Shown here: piece after piece, positions 36,189 to 46,096 of the stretch
Layout of the letters: every line of letters begins with the position of its first letter
Numbering within the stretch: position 1 is the stretch's first letter
NCBI GenBank assembly: GCA_947501275.1
Contig: CANMVD010000003.1
Span: forward strand, 310,001 to 374,000
From: an uncultured Tateyamaria sp.
GTDB taxonomy: Bacteria > Pseudomonadota > Alphaproteobacteria > Rhodobacterales > Rhodobacteraceae
Direction: 5' to 3'
Length of the DNA stretch: 64,000 nucleotides
The notes under the pieces: generated by a model
Told to the model about the DNA's origin: nothing
The model's database searches: none
Seen by the model: the letters and a program-made list of their open reading frames with translations, nothing else
Position numbers and translations under genes: made by a program

Positions 36189-39100
36189 ATGTGGCAGTTT
36201 TGGGTCGATCGCGGCGGCACCTTCACCGACATTGTAGCGCGCAAGCCAGACGGTACGTTGCATACGCACAAGCTGCTGTCAGAGAACCCCGAACGCTACG
36301 CTGACGCGGCGGTGCAAGGGGTGCGCGATCTGCTTGGGTTGGCAGAGGGGCAGGACATCCCCCCGCGCACGATCAAGGCCATCAAGATGGGGACAACCGT
36401 TGCCACCAATGCCCTGCTTGAACGCAAGGGAGAGCGGACAATCCTGTTCATCACCAAGGGGCTGCGCGATCTGCTGCGCATCGGCTATCAGAATCGCCCC
36501 CGCCTGTTTGACCTCAACATCACTCTGCCCGAATTGCTGTACGAGGACGTGGTCGAAGTCAGTGAGCGTATCGACAGCGCAGGCAACGTGGTTTTGGAAC
36601 TGGATACCGAACAGGTACGCGCCGCTCTCAGCCAGGCCTATGGCGATGGATATCGCTCCATCGCCGTGGCGTTGATGCACAGCTACCGCTTTCCAGATCA
36701 CGAAAAGAAGATCGCTGAGATGGCGGCGCAGACCGGCTTTGGCCAGATATCGCTCAGCCATGAGGTCAGCCCGCTCATTAAGCTGATTGGGCGCGGTGAT
36801 ACCGCGGTTGTGGATGCCTATCTATCGCCCATCCTGCGCCGTTATGTGGATCAGGTGGCCGGGGCCCTCGGGGCCACGGATGGCGGCGCGCGTCTGATGT
36901 TCATGCAATCCAATGGCGGGCTTACGGATGCGCGCCTGTTTCATGGCCGCGATGCGATCTTGTCAGGGCCTGCTGGCGGCGTTGTGGGCATGGTCAAGAC
37001 GGCGGCCGAACTGGGACACACCAAACTCATCGGCTTTGACATGGGTGGGACCTCTACGGATGTGTGTCATTACGCGGGTGCGTTCGAACGCTCGTTCGAG
37101 ACCGAAGTCGCAGGGGTGCGGATGCGTGCGCCGATGATGTCGATCCACACGGTTGCTGCAGGGGGCGGATCCATCCTGTCGTACCGCGACGGGCGCATGC
37201 AGGTTGGCCCCGAAAGCGCAGGCGCCAATCCCGGCCCCGCCGCCTATCGACGTGGCGGGCCGCTGACGGTCACGGATTGCAATGTCCTCTTGGGCAAGCT
37301 GCAACCCGATCAGTTTCCCGCCGTCTTTGGCCCCAATGGGGATTTGCCGCTGGACACGGACGTCGTGCGACAGAAATTTACCGCCCTCGCCCGCGAGATT
37401 GGCAGCGACAAGAGCATCGAAGAATTGGCCGAGGGCTTCCTGCGCATTGCCGTCGAGAACATGGCCAATGCGATCAAGAAGATCAGCGTGCAGCGTGGCT
37501 ATGATGTAACAGGCTACACAATGAACTGCTTTGGTGGCGCCGGGGGGCAGCATGCTTGCCTTGTGGCCGATGCTCTTGGGATGAAACAGATCTTTATTCA
37601 CCCATATGCAGGCGTCCTGTCCGCATTCGGTATGGGGTTGGCGGACATCCGCGCCATGCGGGAACATCAATTTCAGGGCCCTCTTGAAGACGCCAGCGTC
37701 CTCGATGTGCTCACCAACATGGCAGAGGATGCAACGCGCGAGGTCATTGATCAGGGTATTCCCGCACATGACGTGACGATCACCAAGATGGTGCATGTGC
37801 GGCCCGCAGACGCGCAGCGCAGCCTTGCCGTGGCGATTGATACTCCCGCCGCCATGCAAGCCGCCTTTCTTGCCGCGCACAAACAGCAGTTTGGCTTCCT
37901 GCCCCTGACGGATCACCTGATCATCGACATGTTGGTTGTCGAGGCCGCAGGCCAGACCGGAGAGCGCGTCACCCTGCCCGATCCGGTCGCGCGCGACACA
38001 GCCGCCCAAACGGCAAGCGTATATGTGCAGGGCACATGGCAGACTGTGCCGCTGGTCGATCGCACGACATTGCGCGTTGGCCAGACGGTCAAAGGCCCGG
38101 CAATCCTGACAGAATCCACCGGCACCAACACTATTGAACCCGGATGGGAAGCCACATGCGAAGCGGGCGGCAACCTGATGCTGCGCCGTGTCGAGACACT
38201 GAGGCGCGCCGAAGCCATTGGCACCCGTGTGGATCCGGTCATGCTTGAGGTCTTCAACAACCTGTTCATGTCCATTGCCGAACAGATGGGCGCGACACTG
38301 GCCAACACGGCCTATTCGGTGAACATCAAGGAAAGATACGACTTTTCCTGCGCGATCTTCGACCAGAACGGCGATCTCGTGGCCAATGCGCCCCACGTGC
38401 CTGTGCACCTGGGATCCATGTCGCAAAGCGTGCGCGCCGTGTTGCAGCAAAACGCCGGAGACATTCAGCCCGGCGACGTGTTCATGATGAACAACCCGTT
38501 CAACGGCGGCACGCATCTGCCCGATGTGACAGTCATCACGCCGGTGTTCGACGACGCGGGGCAGGACATTCTTTATACCGTAGCCTCACGCGGACATCAT
38601 GCGGACATCGGCGGCAAAACACCCGGCTCAGCGCCGCCCGACAGCAAAACGATCCACGAAGAAGGCGTGCTGATCGACAATTTCAAATTGGTGCGCGCAG
38701 GCATCCTGCAAGAGGCTGAGGCGCGTGCCCTGTTGTCTTCGGGGCCCTATCCGTGCCGGAACGTGACCCAGAACATGGCCGACCTTGCCGCACAGATCGC
38801 AGCGAACGAAACCGGTGCTGCAGAACTGCGCAAGATCACCGGGCAGTTCGGCGTCGACGGGGTGCATGCCTATATGGGCCATGTGCAGGACAATGCCGAA
38901 GAAAGCGTACGGCGCGTGCTGGACGTCTTGCACGACTGCGCGTTCACCTACCCGCTGGATGGCGGTGCACAGATCAAGGTCGGTATTTCCGTGGACCACG
39001 ACGCGCGCAGCGCAACCATCGACTTTAGTGGAACATCCGCGCAGTCCCCTCTCAATTACAACGCGCCATTGGCAATCTGCCGCGCTGTCGTGTTGTACGT

Positions 39101-39761
39101 CTTTCGCACCCTTGTGGGCAGCGACATCCCGATGAACGAGGGCTGCATGAAACCACTCAACCTCATCGTGCCGGAGGGGTCGATGATCAATCCGGCACCA
39201 CCTGCGGCCGTGATCTCGGGCAACACCGAGGTATCCCAAGCCATCGCCGATGCGCTCTATGGGGCATTGAGAGTCATCGCGGGCTCTCAGGGCACGATGA
39301 ACAATTTCGTCTACGGGAATGACGTCTACCAGAACTACGAAACGATCTGCGGCGGAACCGGGGCCGGTCCGGACTTTGATGGCACAAGCGCGGTGCACAG
39401 CCATATGACAAACACCAGAATGACCGATCCCGAAGTTTTGGAAACACGGTTCCCCGTACGGGTCGAAGAATTCTCCATCCGCCATGGATCTGGCGGGCAC
39501 GGGGCGCATAGGGGCGGCGATGGGATTACCCGGCGGCTGCGGTTCAATGAGGCGATGACTGTGACCGTCCTGTCCTCCCATCGCGTGGTGCCGCCACATG
39601 GGGCGCAGGGTGGCAACGCCGGGCGCGTTGGCGAGAACGGAATTGAGCGGGCAAACGGCAGTTATGAGGCCTTGAGCGGCAACGATCAGGCGGACCTGTC
39701 TGCTGGAGATGTCTTTGTGATGCACACACCCGGTGGCGGCGGGTTTGGCACAGACGACTGA
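36189..39761 (+). CDS. Fused hydantoinase/5-oxoprolinase (HyuA-HyuB)
   Basis: 1190 residues. The N-terminal HyuA half has the nucleotide-binding [19 protein letters not shown] (first 19 residues) and [12 protein letters not shown]; the HyuB half begins near residue 682 with [12 protein letters not shown] and has NDPFNGGTH-like [14 protein letters not shown]. The fused form matches ATP-dependent 5-oxoprolinase of eukaryotes and some bacteria (5-oxoproline plus ATP to glutamate). N-methylhydantoin or acetone-carboxylase-type substrates remain possible. Start set at ATG 36189, directly before the nucleotide-binding fold. Last gene of the operon with DctPQM and the DUF1445 protein. Confidence 0.88.
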   Translation: MWQFWVDRGGTFTDIVARKPDGTLHTHKLLSENPERYADAAVQGVRDLLGLAEGQDIPPRTIKAIKMGTTVATNALLERKGERTILFITKGLRDLLRIGYQNRPRLFDLNITLPELLYEDVVEVSERIDSAGNVVLELDTEQVRAALSQAYGDGYRSIAVALMHSYRFPDHEKKIAEMAAQTGFGQISLSHEVSPLIKLIGRGDTAVVDAYLSPILRRYVDQVAGALGATDGGARLMFMQSNGGLTDARLFHGRDAILSGPAGGVVGMVKTAAELGHTKLIGFDMGGTSTDVCHYAGAFERSFETEVAGVRMRAPMMSIHTVAAGGGSILSYRDGRMQVGPESAGANPGPAAYRRGGPLTVTDCNVLLGKLQPDQFPAVFGPNGDLPLDTDVVRQKFTALAREIGSDKSIEELAEGFLRIAVENMANAIKKISVQRGYDVTGYTMNCFGGAGGQHACLVADALGMKQIFIHPYAGVLSAFGMGLADIRAMREHQFQGPLEDASVLDVLTNMAEDATREVIDQGIPAHDVTITKMVHVRPADAQRSLAVAIDTPAAMQAAFLAAHKQQFGFLPLTDHLIIDMLVVEAAGQTGERVTLPDPVARDTAAQTASVYVQGTWQTVPLVDRTTLRVGQTVKGPAILTESTGTNTIEPGWEATCEAGGNLMLRRVETLRRAEAIGTRVDPVMLEVFNNLFMSIAEQMGATLANTAYSVNIKERYDFSCAIFDQNGDLVANAPHVPVHLGSMSQSVRAVLQQNAGDIQPGDVFMMNNPFNGGTHLPDVTVITPVFDDAGQDILYTVASRGHHADIGGKTPGSAPPDSKTIHEEGVLIDNFKLVRAGILQEAEARALLSSGPYPCRNVTQNMADLAAQIAANETGAAELRKITGQFGVDGVHAYMGHVQDNAEESVRRVLDVLHDCAFTYPLDGGAQIKVGISVDHDARSATIDFSGTSAQSPLNYNAPLAICRAVVLYVFRTLVGSDIPMNEGCMKPLNLIVPEGSMINPAPPAAVISGNTEVSQAIADALYGALRVIAGSQGTMNNFVYGNDVYQNYETICGGTGAGPDFDGTSAVHSHMTNTRMTDPEVLETRFPVRVEEFSIRHGSGGHGAHRGGDGITRRLRFNEAMTVTVLSSHRVVPPHGAQGGNAGRVGENGIERANGSYEALSGNDQADLSAGDVFVMHTPGGGGFGTDD

Positions 39762-39910
39762 TCAGCGTCCGGTCGCGCAGCCCCTCTCTTAACCAACTCT
39801 TAAGACTCGTACTTCTTCGCAAATTGAAGAGCAGTTATACCGTATTTTAGATTTAGTTGATCTGAATGCGTGAACGCTGCAGCGGGACCGCCAATGAGAT
39901 TGGATGACAA

Positions 39911-40468
39911 GTGACCCGACCCGGCCCAGCAGTGGAAAAAGCGTTTCGTGACCTTGGGGTTGAACCGGACGCAGACCGCGCCACAGTGCGAAAGGCGTGG
40001 AAGGCAATGGTACGCGCGTATCATCCGGATCAGGTGGGTGCAGACAAGGCAGAGGCCAATCGGCGCTTGGCTGATCTGAATGCTGCTTTTGATCTGGTCT
40101 CCGCATGGTCTGCGCAAGACTTGCAAGCCTATGCCGAAACACGCCGCACCTGCCGCCAAGCCCAGGAATGGGCGCGCAAGCCCAATACGCGGGTCGAGCC
40201 GGAGCGGCGCGCAAAAGCGGGCAGTGCAAAAGCGGACAGGGCAAAAACAGCATCCCAAAGCCAAAAGGCCAAAGCGCGTCAGCAGCAGGAACAGGCTGCC
40301 CGTCAGAATGCTCGCAATCTCGACCGGGCTGACGCAGAAAAGCGCAACGCCAAACGTGCGCTGGCGCGCAAGACCAACCCAAGGGACACAACGGCCCGAG
40401 CGAAGTTTTTGTCGACTTTGCTTGAAATCGGCCCGAGAGCCGCCATCCGCGAGTTGGGTTTCGCCTGA
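39911..40468 (+). CDS. J-domain protein
   Basis: 185 residues. An N-terminal J domain (residues about 8-68) contains the HPD tripeptide in AYHPDQ. The rest is a highly charged, Lys/Arg/Gln/Ala-rich helix, likely coiled coil, ending in a small conserved-looking tail. GTG 39911 is the first usable start. Such proteins recruit Hsp70 (DnaK) to specific clients; the client is unknown. Confidence 0.8.
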   Translation: MTRPGPAVEKAFRDLGVEPDADRATVRKAWKAMVRAYHPDQVGADKAEANRRLADLNAAFDLVSAWSAQDLQAYAETRRTCRQAQEWARKPNTRVEPERRAKAGSAKADRAKTASQSQKAKARQQQEQAARQNARNLDRADAEKRNAKRALARKTNPRDTTARAKFLSTLLEIGPRAAIRELGFA

Positions 40469-40673
40469 AAAACCGCTGGAATTTGGACAGGCATACCCGC
40501 ATGAAGTGCAGCGCCATCAGGGTCTCAACCTTGCCTTTGGCCCCCTTTTTCTGTGCTATTTGGCTTAATAAATGAACGTCCTTGCCTCACCTTTGATGTG
40601 TGGGATACCGACCATAGTCGTGGTCTTGGGCCTTGCGCCTAGACATGCAAAACACGTCATGCAACGGTGTTTT

Positions 40674-41363
40674 ATGCGACATCTTGGCCCTCTGATCATT
40701 GCTGCGCTCAGTGCCTCTGCCGCCTATTCTTCTGTAGATGACTGCACAGTCGACGCGATGATCGTCTTTGATGGATCAGGATCGATGGCCGAAATGGGGT
40801 TTAATGACATCAACGAGCCCCGCATTTTTGAGGCCCGCCGGGCCATGGCTGAATCCATTCCGCAGATTGCGCAGAACCGGCGGCTGGGATTGATGATTTA
40901 TGGACCAAACGGGGAGGACGAATGCACGGGACTTGATCTGCGGTTTGGGCCTGTCGCGAATGCCGCCGCACCGATCATCGACGCGGTCAACAGCCTTGAG
41001 CCTGCGGGCAGCACCGCGCTGACCAAAGCCGTCGAGATTGCCGCCCAAACGCTGGAGCACGAAACGCGGCCCGCCACCATTCTACTGGTTACAGATGGCA
41101 AAGAGACCTGTGGCGGCGCACCTTGCGCATTGGCGAGTGAACTGGCGGCAACGGGGTTGGAAACGACCGTACATGTGATCGGATTCAAGGTCCGTGGGTC
41201 GTTCTTTTCGTGGGACCGAGAAAACACCAACGACTACACATCATCCGAAAGCGTGGCGCGATGTCTGGCGGACCGCACCGGAGGCACCTATGCCAGTGCG
41301 GAGACGCTGGAGCAGTTGATCGCAGCCATGCGCGACACCTTGGGGTGCAAGATCCTGTTCTGA
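40674..41363 (+). CDS. Secreted VWA-domain protein
   Basis: 229 residues. A signal peptide (MRHLGPLIIAALSASAAYSS) is followed by a von Willebrand A domain. The metal-binding site is intact: DGSGSM near residue 33, a later Thr, and TDGKETCGG. Four or more Cys suggest disulfides in the periplasm. The start is unsure: ATGs 15 and 30 nt upstream are in frame. Convergent with an ABC permease gene next to the NosR-like gene; possibly part of the same envelope system. Confidence 0.75.
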   Translation: MRHLGPLIIAALSASAAYSSVDDCTVDAMIVFDGSGSMAEMGFNDINEPRIFEARRAMAESIPQIAQNRRLGLMIYGPNGEDECTGLDLRFGPVANAAAPIIDAVNSLEPAGSTALTKAVEIAAQTLEHETRPATILLVTDGKETCGGAPCALASELAATGLETTVHVIGFKVRGSFFSWDRENTNDYTSSESVARCLADRTGGTYASAETLEQLIAAMRDTLGCKILF

Positions 41364-41383
41364 TAGACCGTGCTATCGGCGCT

Positions 41384-42157
41384 TCAAGCCAAGGCTGCGT
41401 GCCTCCAGCGCGTCGCGCGCCGCTCTGCCACACCGATCACGCCGTATTCCAACACCAGCATCAGCGCCACAAAGCTGAGCGAATAGGCCAGCACATATCC
41501 CGTTTCAAATAGTTGAAAATAAAGATGGATCTGGAAACCGACACCGTCACTGCGTCCGAGAAATTCCACCACCAGAACGATTTTCCAGATAATGGCCAGC
41601 CCGTTGCGCGTGCTTGACGCGATATAGGGCCACAGCTGCGGCAAAATCACATGTCGCACACGGGTCATTGTCCCCATGCGAAAGGCACGCGACATCTCGG
41701 ACAACTTGGGGTCCATGGCGAGCACCCCTTCGCGGATGGTGACCGCAACCATCGCGGTCTTGTTGAAGGCAACCGCGGTGATTGCGGCCACTTCGTTCAG
41801 TCCGATCCACAAATAGCACAGCACAATCACAACCAGCGCCGGAACATTCAGCAACACAACCAGCCATGCACTGAACAGCCGGTTGAGACCACTATGCAAC
41901 CCCATAGCAATGCCGATGATCAGCCCAAACCCCATGGCCAGTGAAAACGCAAATGCAACGCGCCGCACTGTCGCCAGCATATGCCGTGACAACTCTCCTG
42001 AGGCGGCTTCGGACACCGCTACGTCCCAGACCTGCAAAGGGGATGGCAACACGCTGGCGTCTCCCGTGCCCCAAGCGGCCACAGACCATATCAACACCAG
42101 CCCCGCGATCGAGGCAAAAACGACAGGCATATTGTGCGCAGAGGAAGTATGGGCCAT
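41384..42157 (-). CDS. ABC transporter permease, NitT/TauT type, separated from its partners
   Basis: 257 residues, inner membrane, about six helices. The EAA loop is seen as EMSRAFRMGTMTRVRHVILPQLWPY. No ATPase or binding protein adjoins it. A permease-less pair of the same importer class lies at 55489-57093, and is the best candidate partner. Divergent from the NosR-like gene. Ligand unknown; cofactor, metal chelate or quinone precursor uptake would fit the locus but is inference. Confidence 0.82.
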   Translation of the reverse strand: MAHTSSAHNMPVVFASIAGLVLIWSVAAWGTGDASVLPSPLQVWDVAVSEAASGELSRHMLATVRRVAFAFSLAMGFGLIIGIAMGLHSGLNRLFSAWLVVLLNVPALVVIVLCYLWIGLNEVAAITAVAFNKTAMVAVTIREGVLAMDPKLSEMSRAFRMGTMTRVRHVILPQLWPYIASSTRNGLAIIWKIVLVVEFLGRSDGVGFQIHLYFQLFETGYVLAYSLSFVALMLVLEYGVIGVAERRATRWRHAALA

Positions 42158-42260
42158 GGCAACAGGATGTCATGAAAGCGGGGCGCCACCAAAGTCCAAA
42201 AGACCCCTGTGATACCTTGGTCGCATATTGTCCCGTTTGATCCGAGATTACGATTTGTCC

Positions 42261-44357
42261 ATGGTGGCTCGGTTTTCATGGCGTGCAATTGCAATCAGCA
42301 TATGCCTGTGGATTGGCATGGCTGTGTCGGCCATGTCGGAGCCGCTGGGGCGCGACGTTCTTGAACCCTACATTGTGCCTCCAATGTCACTCGGCGAACG
42401 GTTGAACGATGAAGGTGTCTGGCAGCTTCTAAATTCGGGCGGCGCTGAAGCGGGCTATGTGTTTGAAACCGAACCAATGGCACCCCTGCCCGGTTTTTCA
42501 GGTGCTGCCATCAACATGCTTGTGGTTCTGGACCTTGAGGGGCGCTTTCTCGACGTCCAGTTGATTTCCCACAACGAGCCTATCTTTGTGTCCGGGTTGC
42601 CAGAGAAACTGTTCCTCGATTTCTTTCAGCAATATCGTGGGCATTCCATTTCAGACAGTCTGGTGGTCGGATCTCCATATGGCGATGGCGGGGACGGATC
42701 GGCGCTGGTCTATCTTGATGGCGTCACCAAGGGGACAGCATCCGTGCGCATCGCCCACGAGAGTGTTCTGGCGGCGACCCTCAAAGTGGCGCGTGAAAAA
42801 ATGAACGGGGTTGCAACAGGCCCTCCGGCGTTCCCGAACATCGACCACAAAGAAGACCTGAGCTGGGACGACTTGGTTACACAAGGGATTGTGACCCGCA
42901 AGATTGTGACCAATGCCGAAATCGACGCCTTGTTTGACGACACCTTGTGGGAAGATGACGACCCGGATGCGCGCGCTTACCCGGACGAAAACTATCTGGA
43001 TCTCTGGGTCGTGGATCTCGGTCCGCCTTCGATCGCACGCGCGGTACTGAGCGAAGACGGCTACGCTGAACTAAAGGATTTCATGGAAATCTCGACGACG
43101 GATGAGCCCGTTCTGGTTGTTGAAACGGCCCGCCATGGTTTGCTGACCGAAGACTTTGTGCGCAACACCGCGCCGGATCTCATCAGCGCAGAACAAAGCG
43201 GTTTTCCAATCGCCTTTCGCGACTCCGACATTTTTGTTGAGTTGAACGCGGACCTGCCCGAGGCGTTGCACGACGGGACTGCGTTGATCTTGCGCACCGA
43301 TCGCAGGCTTGGTTTTGATCCGACGGCTGAATGGATTCTGTCGATCAAGGCGTTGCGCGAACATGGCTCGTTTCAGCCCGAGATCGGGTCCGCCAGTCTT
43401 GAGCTGACACATGTGACGCCCGCGCGGTTCTTTTCCCGCATCGAGCCTGTGAAGCCCGCGCCGCCGTGGCTGGATGCCTTGCGCAACCGGCAGACCGACC
43501 TGATCATTTTGGCTGTCTTCCTTGCCGGTCTTGTTGCGGTTCTGGGGCTGCAATTGAACCGTCTTGCCGGTCATCGCCACTTCACACCGATCCGCCTTGT
43601 GATCCTCGCCTTTGTACTCGGTTTTGTCGGCTGGTGGGGGCAAGGGCAGTTGTCCATAGCTACCCCGTTGGCCGTTGCCCGCACGGCCCTTGAGGGCGGA
43701 TCATACGCATTCCTTTTGTATGATCCGTTTTCGCTAGCGGTTTGGGCCATCACATTGGTTGGATTTGTGCTCTGGGGGCGGGGTTTGTTTTGCGGTTGGC
43801 TCTGTCCGTTCGGAGCCTTGCAGGAATTTGCGCACCACATCGGGCGCGTGCTGCGCCTGCCTCAGATCGAGCCTTCGGCGGCATGGGATGATCGATTGAA
43901 ATGGGTCAAGTATCTTGTGCTCGCCGGTATGATTGCATTGCTCTTCACGGCGCCGGCCCGACTTGATAAAGCCATCGAGGTCGAACCGTTCAAGACAGCC
44001 ATCACAACCTTCTTCATTCGCGAATGGTACTATGTGGCTTATGCCGTTGGGCTGTTGTTGTCTTCGATGGTGCTGTTCAAGGGGTTTTGCCGGTATGTCT
44101 GCCCGTTGGGCGCCGTTATGGCGATTGGTGGCTTGGTGAGAGGTCGCAATTGGATTGAACGTCGGGCCGAGTGCGGATCACCCTGCCAGCTTTGCAAGGT
44201 AAAGTGCAGTTACGGTGCGATCAAACAAACCGGCGAGATCCAATACTCCGAATGTTTTCAATGTCTTGACTGCATCACGATACATGATGATTCAGAAAAA
44301 TGCGTGCCGCTGATCCTCGCCGCCAAAGGACGCAAGATCGGGATGGCTGCAGAATGA
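42261..44357 (+). CDS. NosR/NirI-like membrane flavo-iron-sulfur protein
   Basis: 698 residues. Signal or anchor at the N-terminus, a periplasmic FMN-binding domain, about five membrane helices with the NosR-type motifs FCGWLCPFGALQEF and CRYVCPLGAVMA, and C-terminal cytoplasmic iron-sulfur sites (CGSPCQLCKVKC and CFQCLDC). The flavin-attachment motif reads DGVTKGTAS (residues 153-161), against the usual DGVTGAT-x-S; T159 is the likely FMN-bearing residue. NosR feeds electrons to N2O reductase, but no nos genes are seen here. The next gene is ApbE, which attaches FMN. TTG 42228 is an alternative start. Confidence 0.85.
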   Translation: MVARFSWRAIAISICLWIGMAVSAMSEPLGRDVLEPYIVPPMSLGERLNDEGVWQLLNSGGAEAGYVFETEPMAPLPGFSGAAINMLVVLDLEGRFLDVQLISHNEPIFVSGLPEKLFLDFFQQYRGHSISDSLVVGSPYGDGGDGSALVYLDGVTKGTASVRIAHESVLAATLKVAREKMNGVATGPPAFPNIDHKEDLSWDDLVTQGIVTRKIVTNAEIDALFDDTLWEDDDPDARAYPDENYLDLWVVDLGPPSIARAVLSEDGYAELKDFMEISTTDEPVLVVETARHGLLTEDFVRNTAPDLISAEQSGFPIAFRDSDIFVELNADLPEALHDGTALILRTDRRLGFDPTAEWILSIKALREHGSFQPEIGSASLELTHVTPARFFSRIEPVKPAPPWLDALRNRQTDLIILAVFLAGLVAVLGLQLNRLAGHRHFTPIRLVILAFVLGFVGWWGQGQLSIATPLAVARTALEGGSYAFLLYDPFSLAVWAITLVGFVLWGRGLFCGWLCPFGALQEFAHHIGRVLRLPQIEPSAAWDDRLKWVKYLVLAGMIALLFTAPARLDKAIEVEPFKTAITTFFIREWYYVAYAVGLLLSSMVLFKGFCRYVCPLGAVMAIGGLVRGRNWIERRAECGSPCQLCKVKCSYGAIKQTGEIQYSECFQCLDCITIHDDSEKCVPLILAAKGRKIGMAAE

Positions 44358-45229
44358 CGTTATCACGCCGCCGCTTTCTGACCCTGTCTGCGGCGTTTGC
44401 GTGCAGTCCTTCCCTTGCACGTGCCCACAATTGGCAAGGGACGGCTTTTGGTGCGGACGTAACGCTGACAATTCGTGGCCCGCGCGCGCAGTCTGCTGCC
44501 GCGCTGAGCGAGGCACGCGGCCTCCTGCGGGAGATCGAAGCGTTGTTCAGCCTTTATGACCCACAGTCCAGTCTTGTGGCATTAAACCAGAACGGGCAAT
44601 TGCAGGACCCAGACGCGCGTTTTCTGGCCCTGATGGACGCTGCCGACACGGCTCATACCCGCACCAAGGGGCTATTTGATCCCACGGTGCAGCCGCTGTG
44701 GGCGGCGTTGGCGCAAGGGCGGGACACAACGCAGGCACGCGCGGCACTGGGCTGGGATCGCGTGCAGTATGATGCGCGGCACATCACTCTGGATGACGGA
44801 CAGGCGCTGACATTCAACGGGATCGCGCAAGGCTATGCAACAGATATGGTTACACAGGCACTGTCTGCGCGGGGCCTCGATGATGTATTGGTCAACATAG
44901 GAGAGTATCGCAGTCTGGGCGGGCCCTGGAAGCTGGGCATTTCCGACCCTGTCCATGGACAATTGGGCACGCGCACGCTGCACGCAGGGGCCATTGCCAC
45001 ATCAAGCCCCGCTGCAACACCGCTTGGGCGCAGCGGTCACATCCTGCACCGCGACGCCGATCCGAAATGGTCGACCGTCACGGTTGAGGCGACCAGCGCC
45101 ACCATCGCAGACAGCCTGTCAACCGCCATGGTGCTCGCAGATCGCGACCAGATTGCGGAAATCGCAGCAAGCCCGGATATCGCGCGGGTCACGCTTGTTG
45201 ACTTTGTGGGCAATCTCACAACGCTTTGA
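44354..45229 (+). CDS. apbE: FAD:protein FMN transferase
   Basis: 291 residues. A twin-arginine-like SRRRFLTLSAA export signal, then the ApbE fold (LFSLYDPQSSL, GLFDPTVQPLW, FNGIAQGYATD, and ATSSPAATPLG with SGHIL). It moves FMN from FAD onto a Thr of a partner protein in the periplasm, here the NosR-like protein with which it overlaps by 4 nt. Two usual glycines of the middle motif are changed (VNIGEYRSLGG), which does not disturb the fold pattern. Confidence 0.9.
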   Translation: MTLSRRRFLTLSAAFACSPSLARAHNWQGTAFGADVTLTIRGPRAQSAAALSEARGLLREIEALFSLYDPQSSLVALNQNGQLQDPDARFLALMDAADTAHTRTKGLFDPTVQPLWAALAQGRDTTQARAALGWDRVQYDARHITLDDGQALTFNGIAQGYATDMVTQALSARGLDDVLVNIGEYRSLGGPWKLGISDPVHGQLGTRTLHAGAIATSSPAATPLGRSGHILHRDADPKWSTVTVEATSATIADSLSTAMVLADRDQIAEIAASPDIARVTLVDFVGNLTTL

Positions 45230-45256
45230 CTTAGCATTGACGGTACGAATGAAACA

Positions 45257-45284
45257 GGCCCCGCTCCATAGCGGGGCCTTTAAT
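45257..45284. terminator. Bidirectional terminator between apbE and coxM
   Basis: GGCCCCGCT and AGCGGGGCC form a 9-bp stem with a CCAT loop, followed by TTTAAT on the plus strand and by a U-containing stretch on the minus strand. It sits between convergent genes. Confidence 0.7.
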
Positions 45285-45303
45285 CTGTCGACGCATGAAA
45301 ATG

Positions 45304-46083
45304 TCAGGATGCTTGCGCGACGGCCCGGCCTGTCATTACCTTGACCAGATGCGCGCGATAGTCTGGAGAGCCGTGCAAATCCGCAATCATATTGCCTGAG
45401 GGCACACTCAACCCATCCAGCGCACCAGCAGAAAAATTGGAAGACAAGGCGTCCTCCGCTGCACTCCAGCGGTGCACTCCTTCGTTTGACGCCCCCGTCA
45501 CCGCCACCCGCACACCATCGGCGTATTTGGCGACAAACACACCGACCAGAGCAAAGCGCGACGCAGGTTGGACAAACTTCTGATAATTGGCCACCTCAGG
45601 GATCGGAAACTTGACGGCCGTGATGATCTCCTCTTCGTTCAGGGCGGTGTCGAACATCCCCTGAAAGAAGTCATCTGCCGCGATTTCACGGGTATTGGTG
45701 ACAATCGTGGCACCCGATCCCAAGGCCGCCGCAGGGTAACAGGCGGCGGGGTCATTGTTGGCGATGGATCCGCCAATTGTGCCGCGGTTGCGCACCGCCG
45801 GATCACCGATATGCGCGGCAAGATCTGACAGCGCCGCATATGTGCCGTCATTGGCGACATCTGCGTGAACCGTGGCACCTCCGATCCACAAATCCCGTCC
45901 CTCAAGGCGGATGCCCTGCATCTCGCTGATCGACGACAGGGATACCAACTTGTCCGGGCTGGCAAGGCGCGCCTTGAGGGTCGGGATCAATGTTTGCCCG
46001 CCCCCCAAAGCCTGCGCTTCTCCACCCAAGGCCGCAACGGCCTCGGCAATCGTTTCCGGACGCTCTATGTCAAATGCATACAT
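45304..46083 (-). CDS. coxM: Molybdenum-hydroxylase FAD subunit (CODH-like medium subunit)
   Basis: 259 residues. FAD-binding motifs AQALGGGQTLIP and TIGGSIANNDPA are present. It carries electrons from the iron-sulfur subunit. It begins 13 nt after coxL with GAGAGGAG upstream. The S-L-M order is that of form II sets. Confidence 0.92.
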   Translation of the reverse strand: MYAFDIERPETIAEAVAALGGEAQALGGGQTLIPTLKARLASPDKLVSLSSISEMQGIRLEGRDLWIGGATVHADVANDGTYAALSDLAAHIGDPAVRNRGTIGGSIANNDPAACYPAAALGSGATIVTNTREIAADDFFQGMFDTALNEEEIITAVKFPIPEVANYQKFVQPASRFALVGVFVAKYADGVRVAVTGASNEGVHRWSAAEDALSSNFSAGALDGLSVPSGNMIADLHGSPDYRAHLVKVMTGRAVAQAS

Positions 46084-46096
46084 GGATGGTCTCCTC

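Noticed and set aside
36963-38516. Long open frame (about 517 codons) on the minus strand
   Set aside because: Lies antisense inside the oxoprolinase gene, no family features or ribosome-binding site; product of high GC coding bias.
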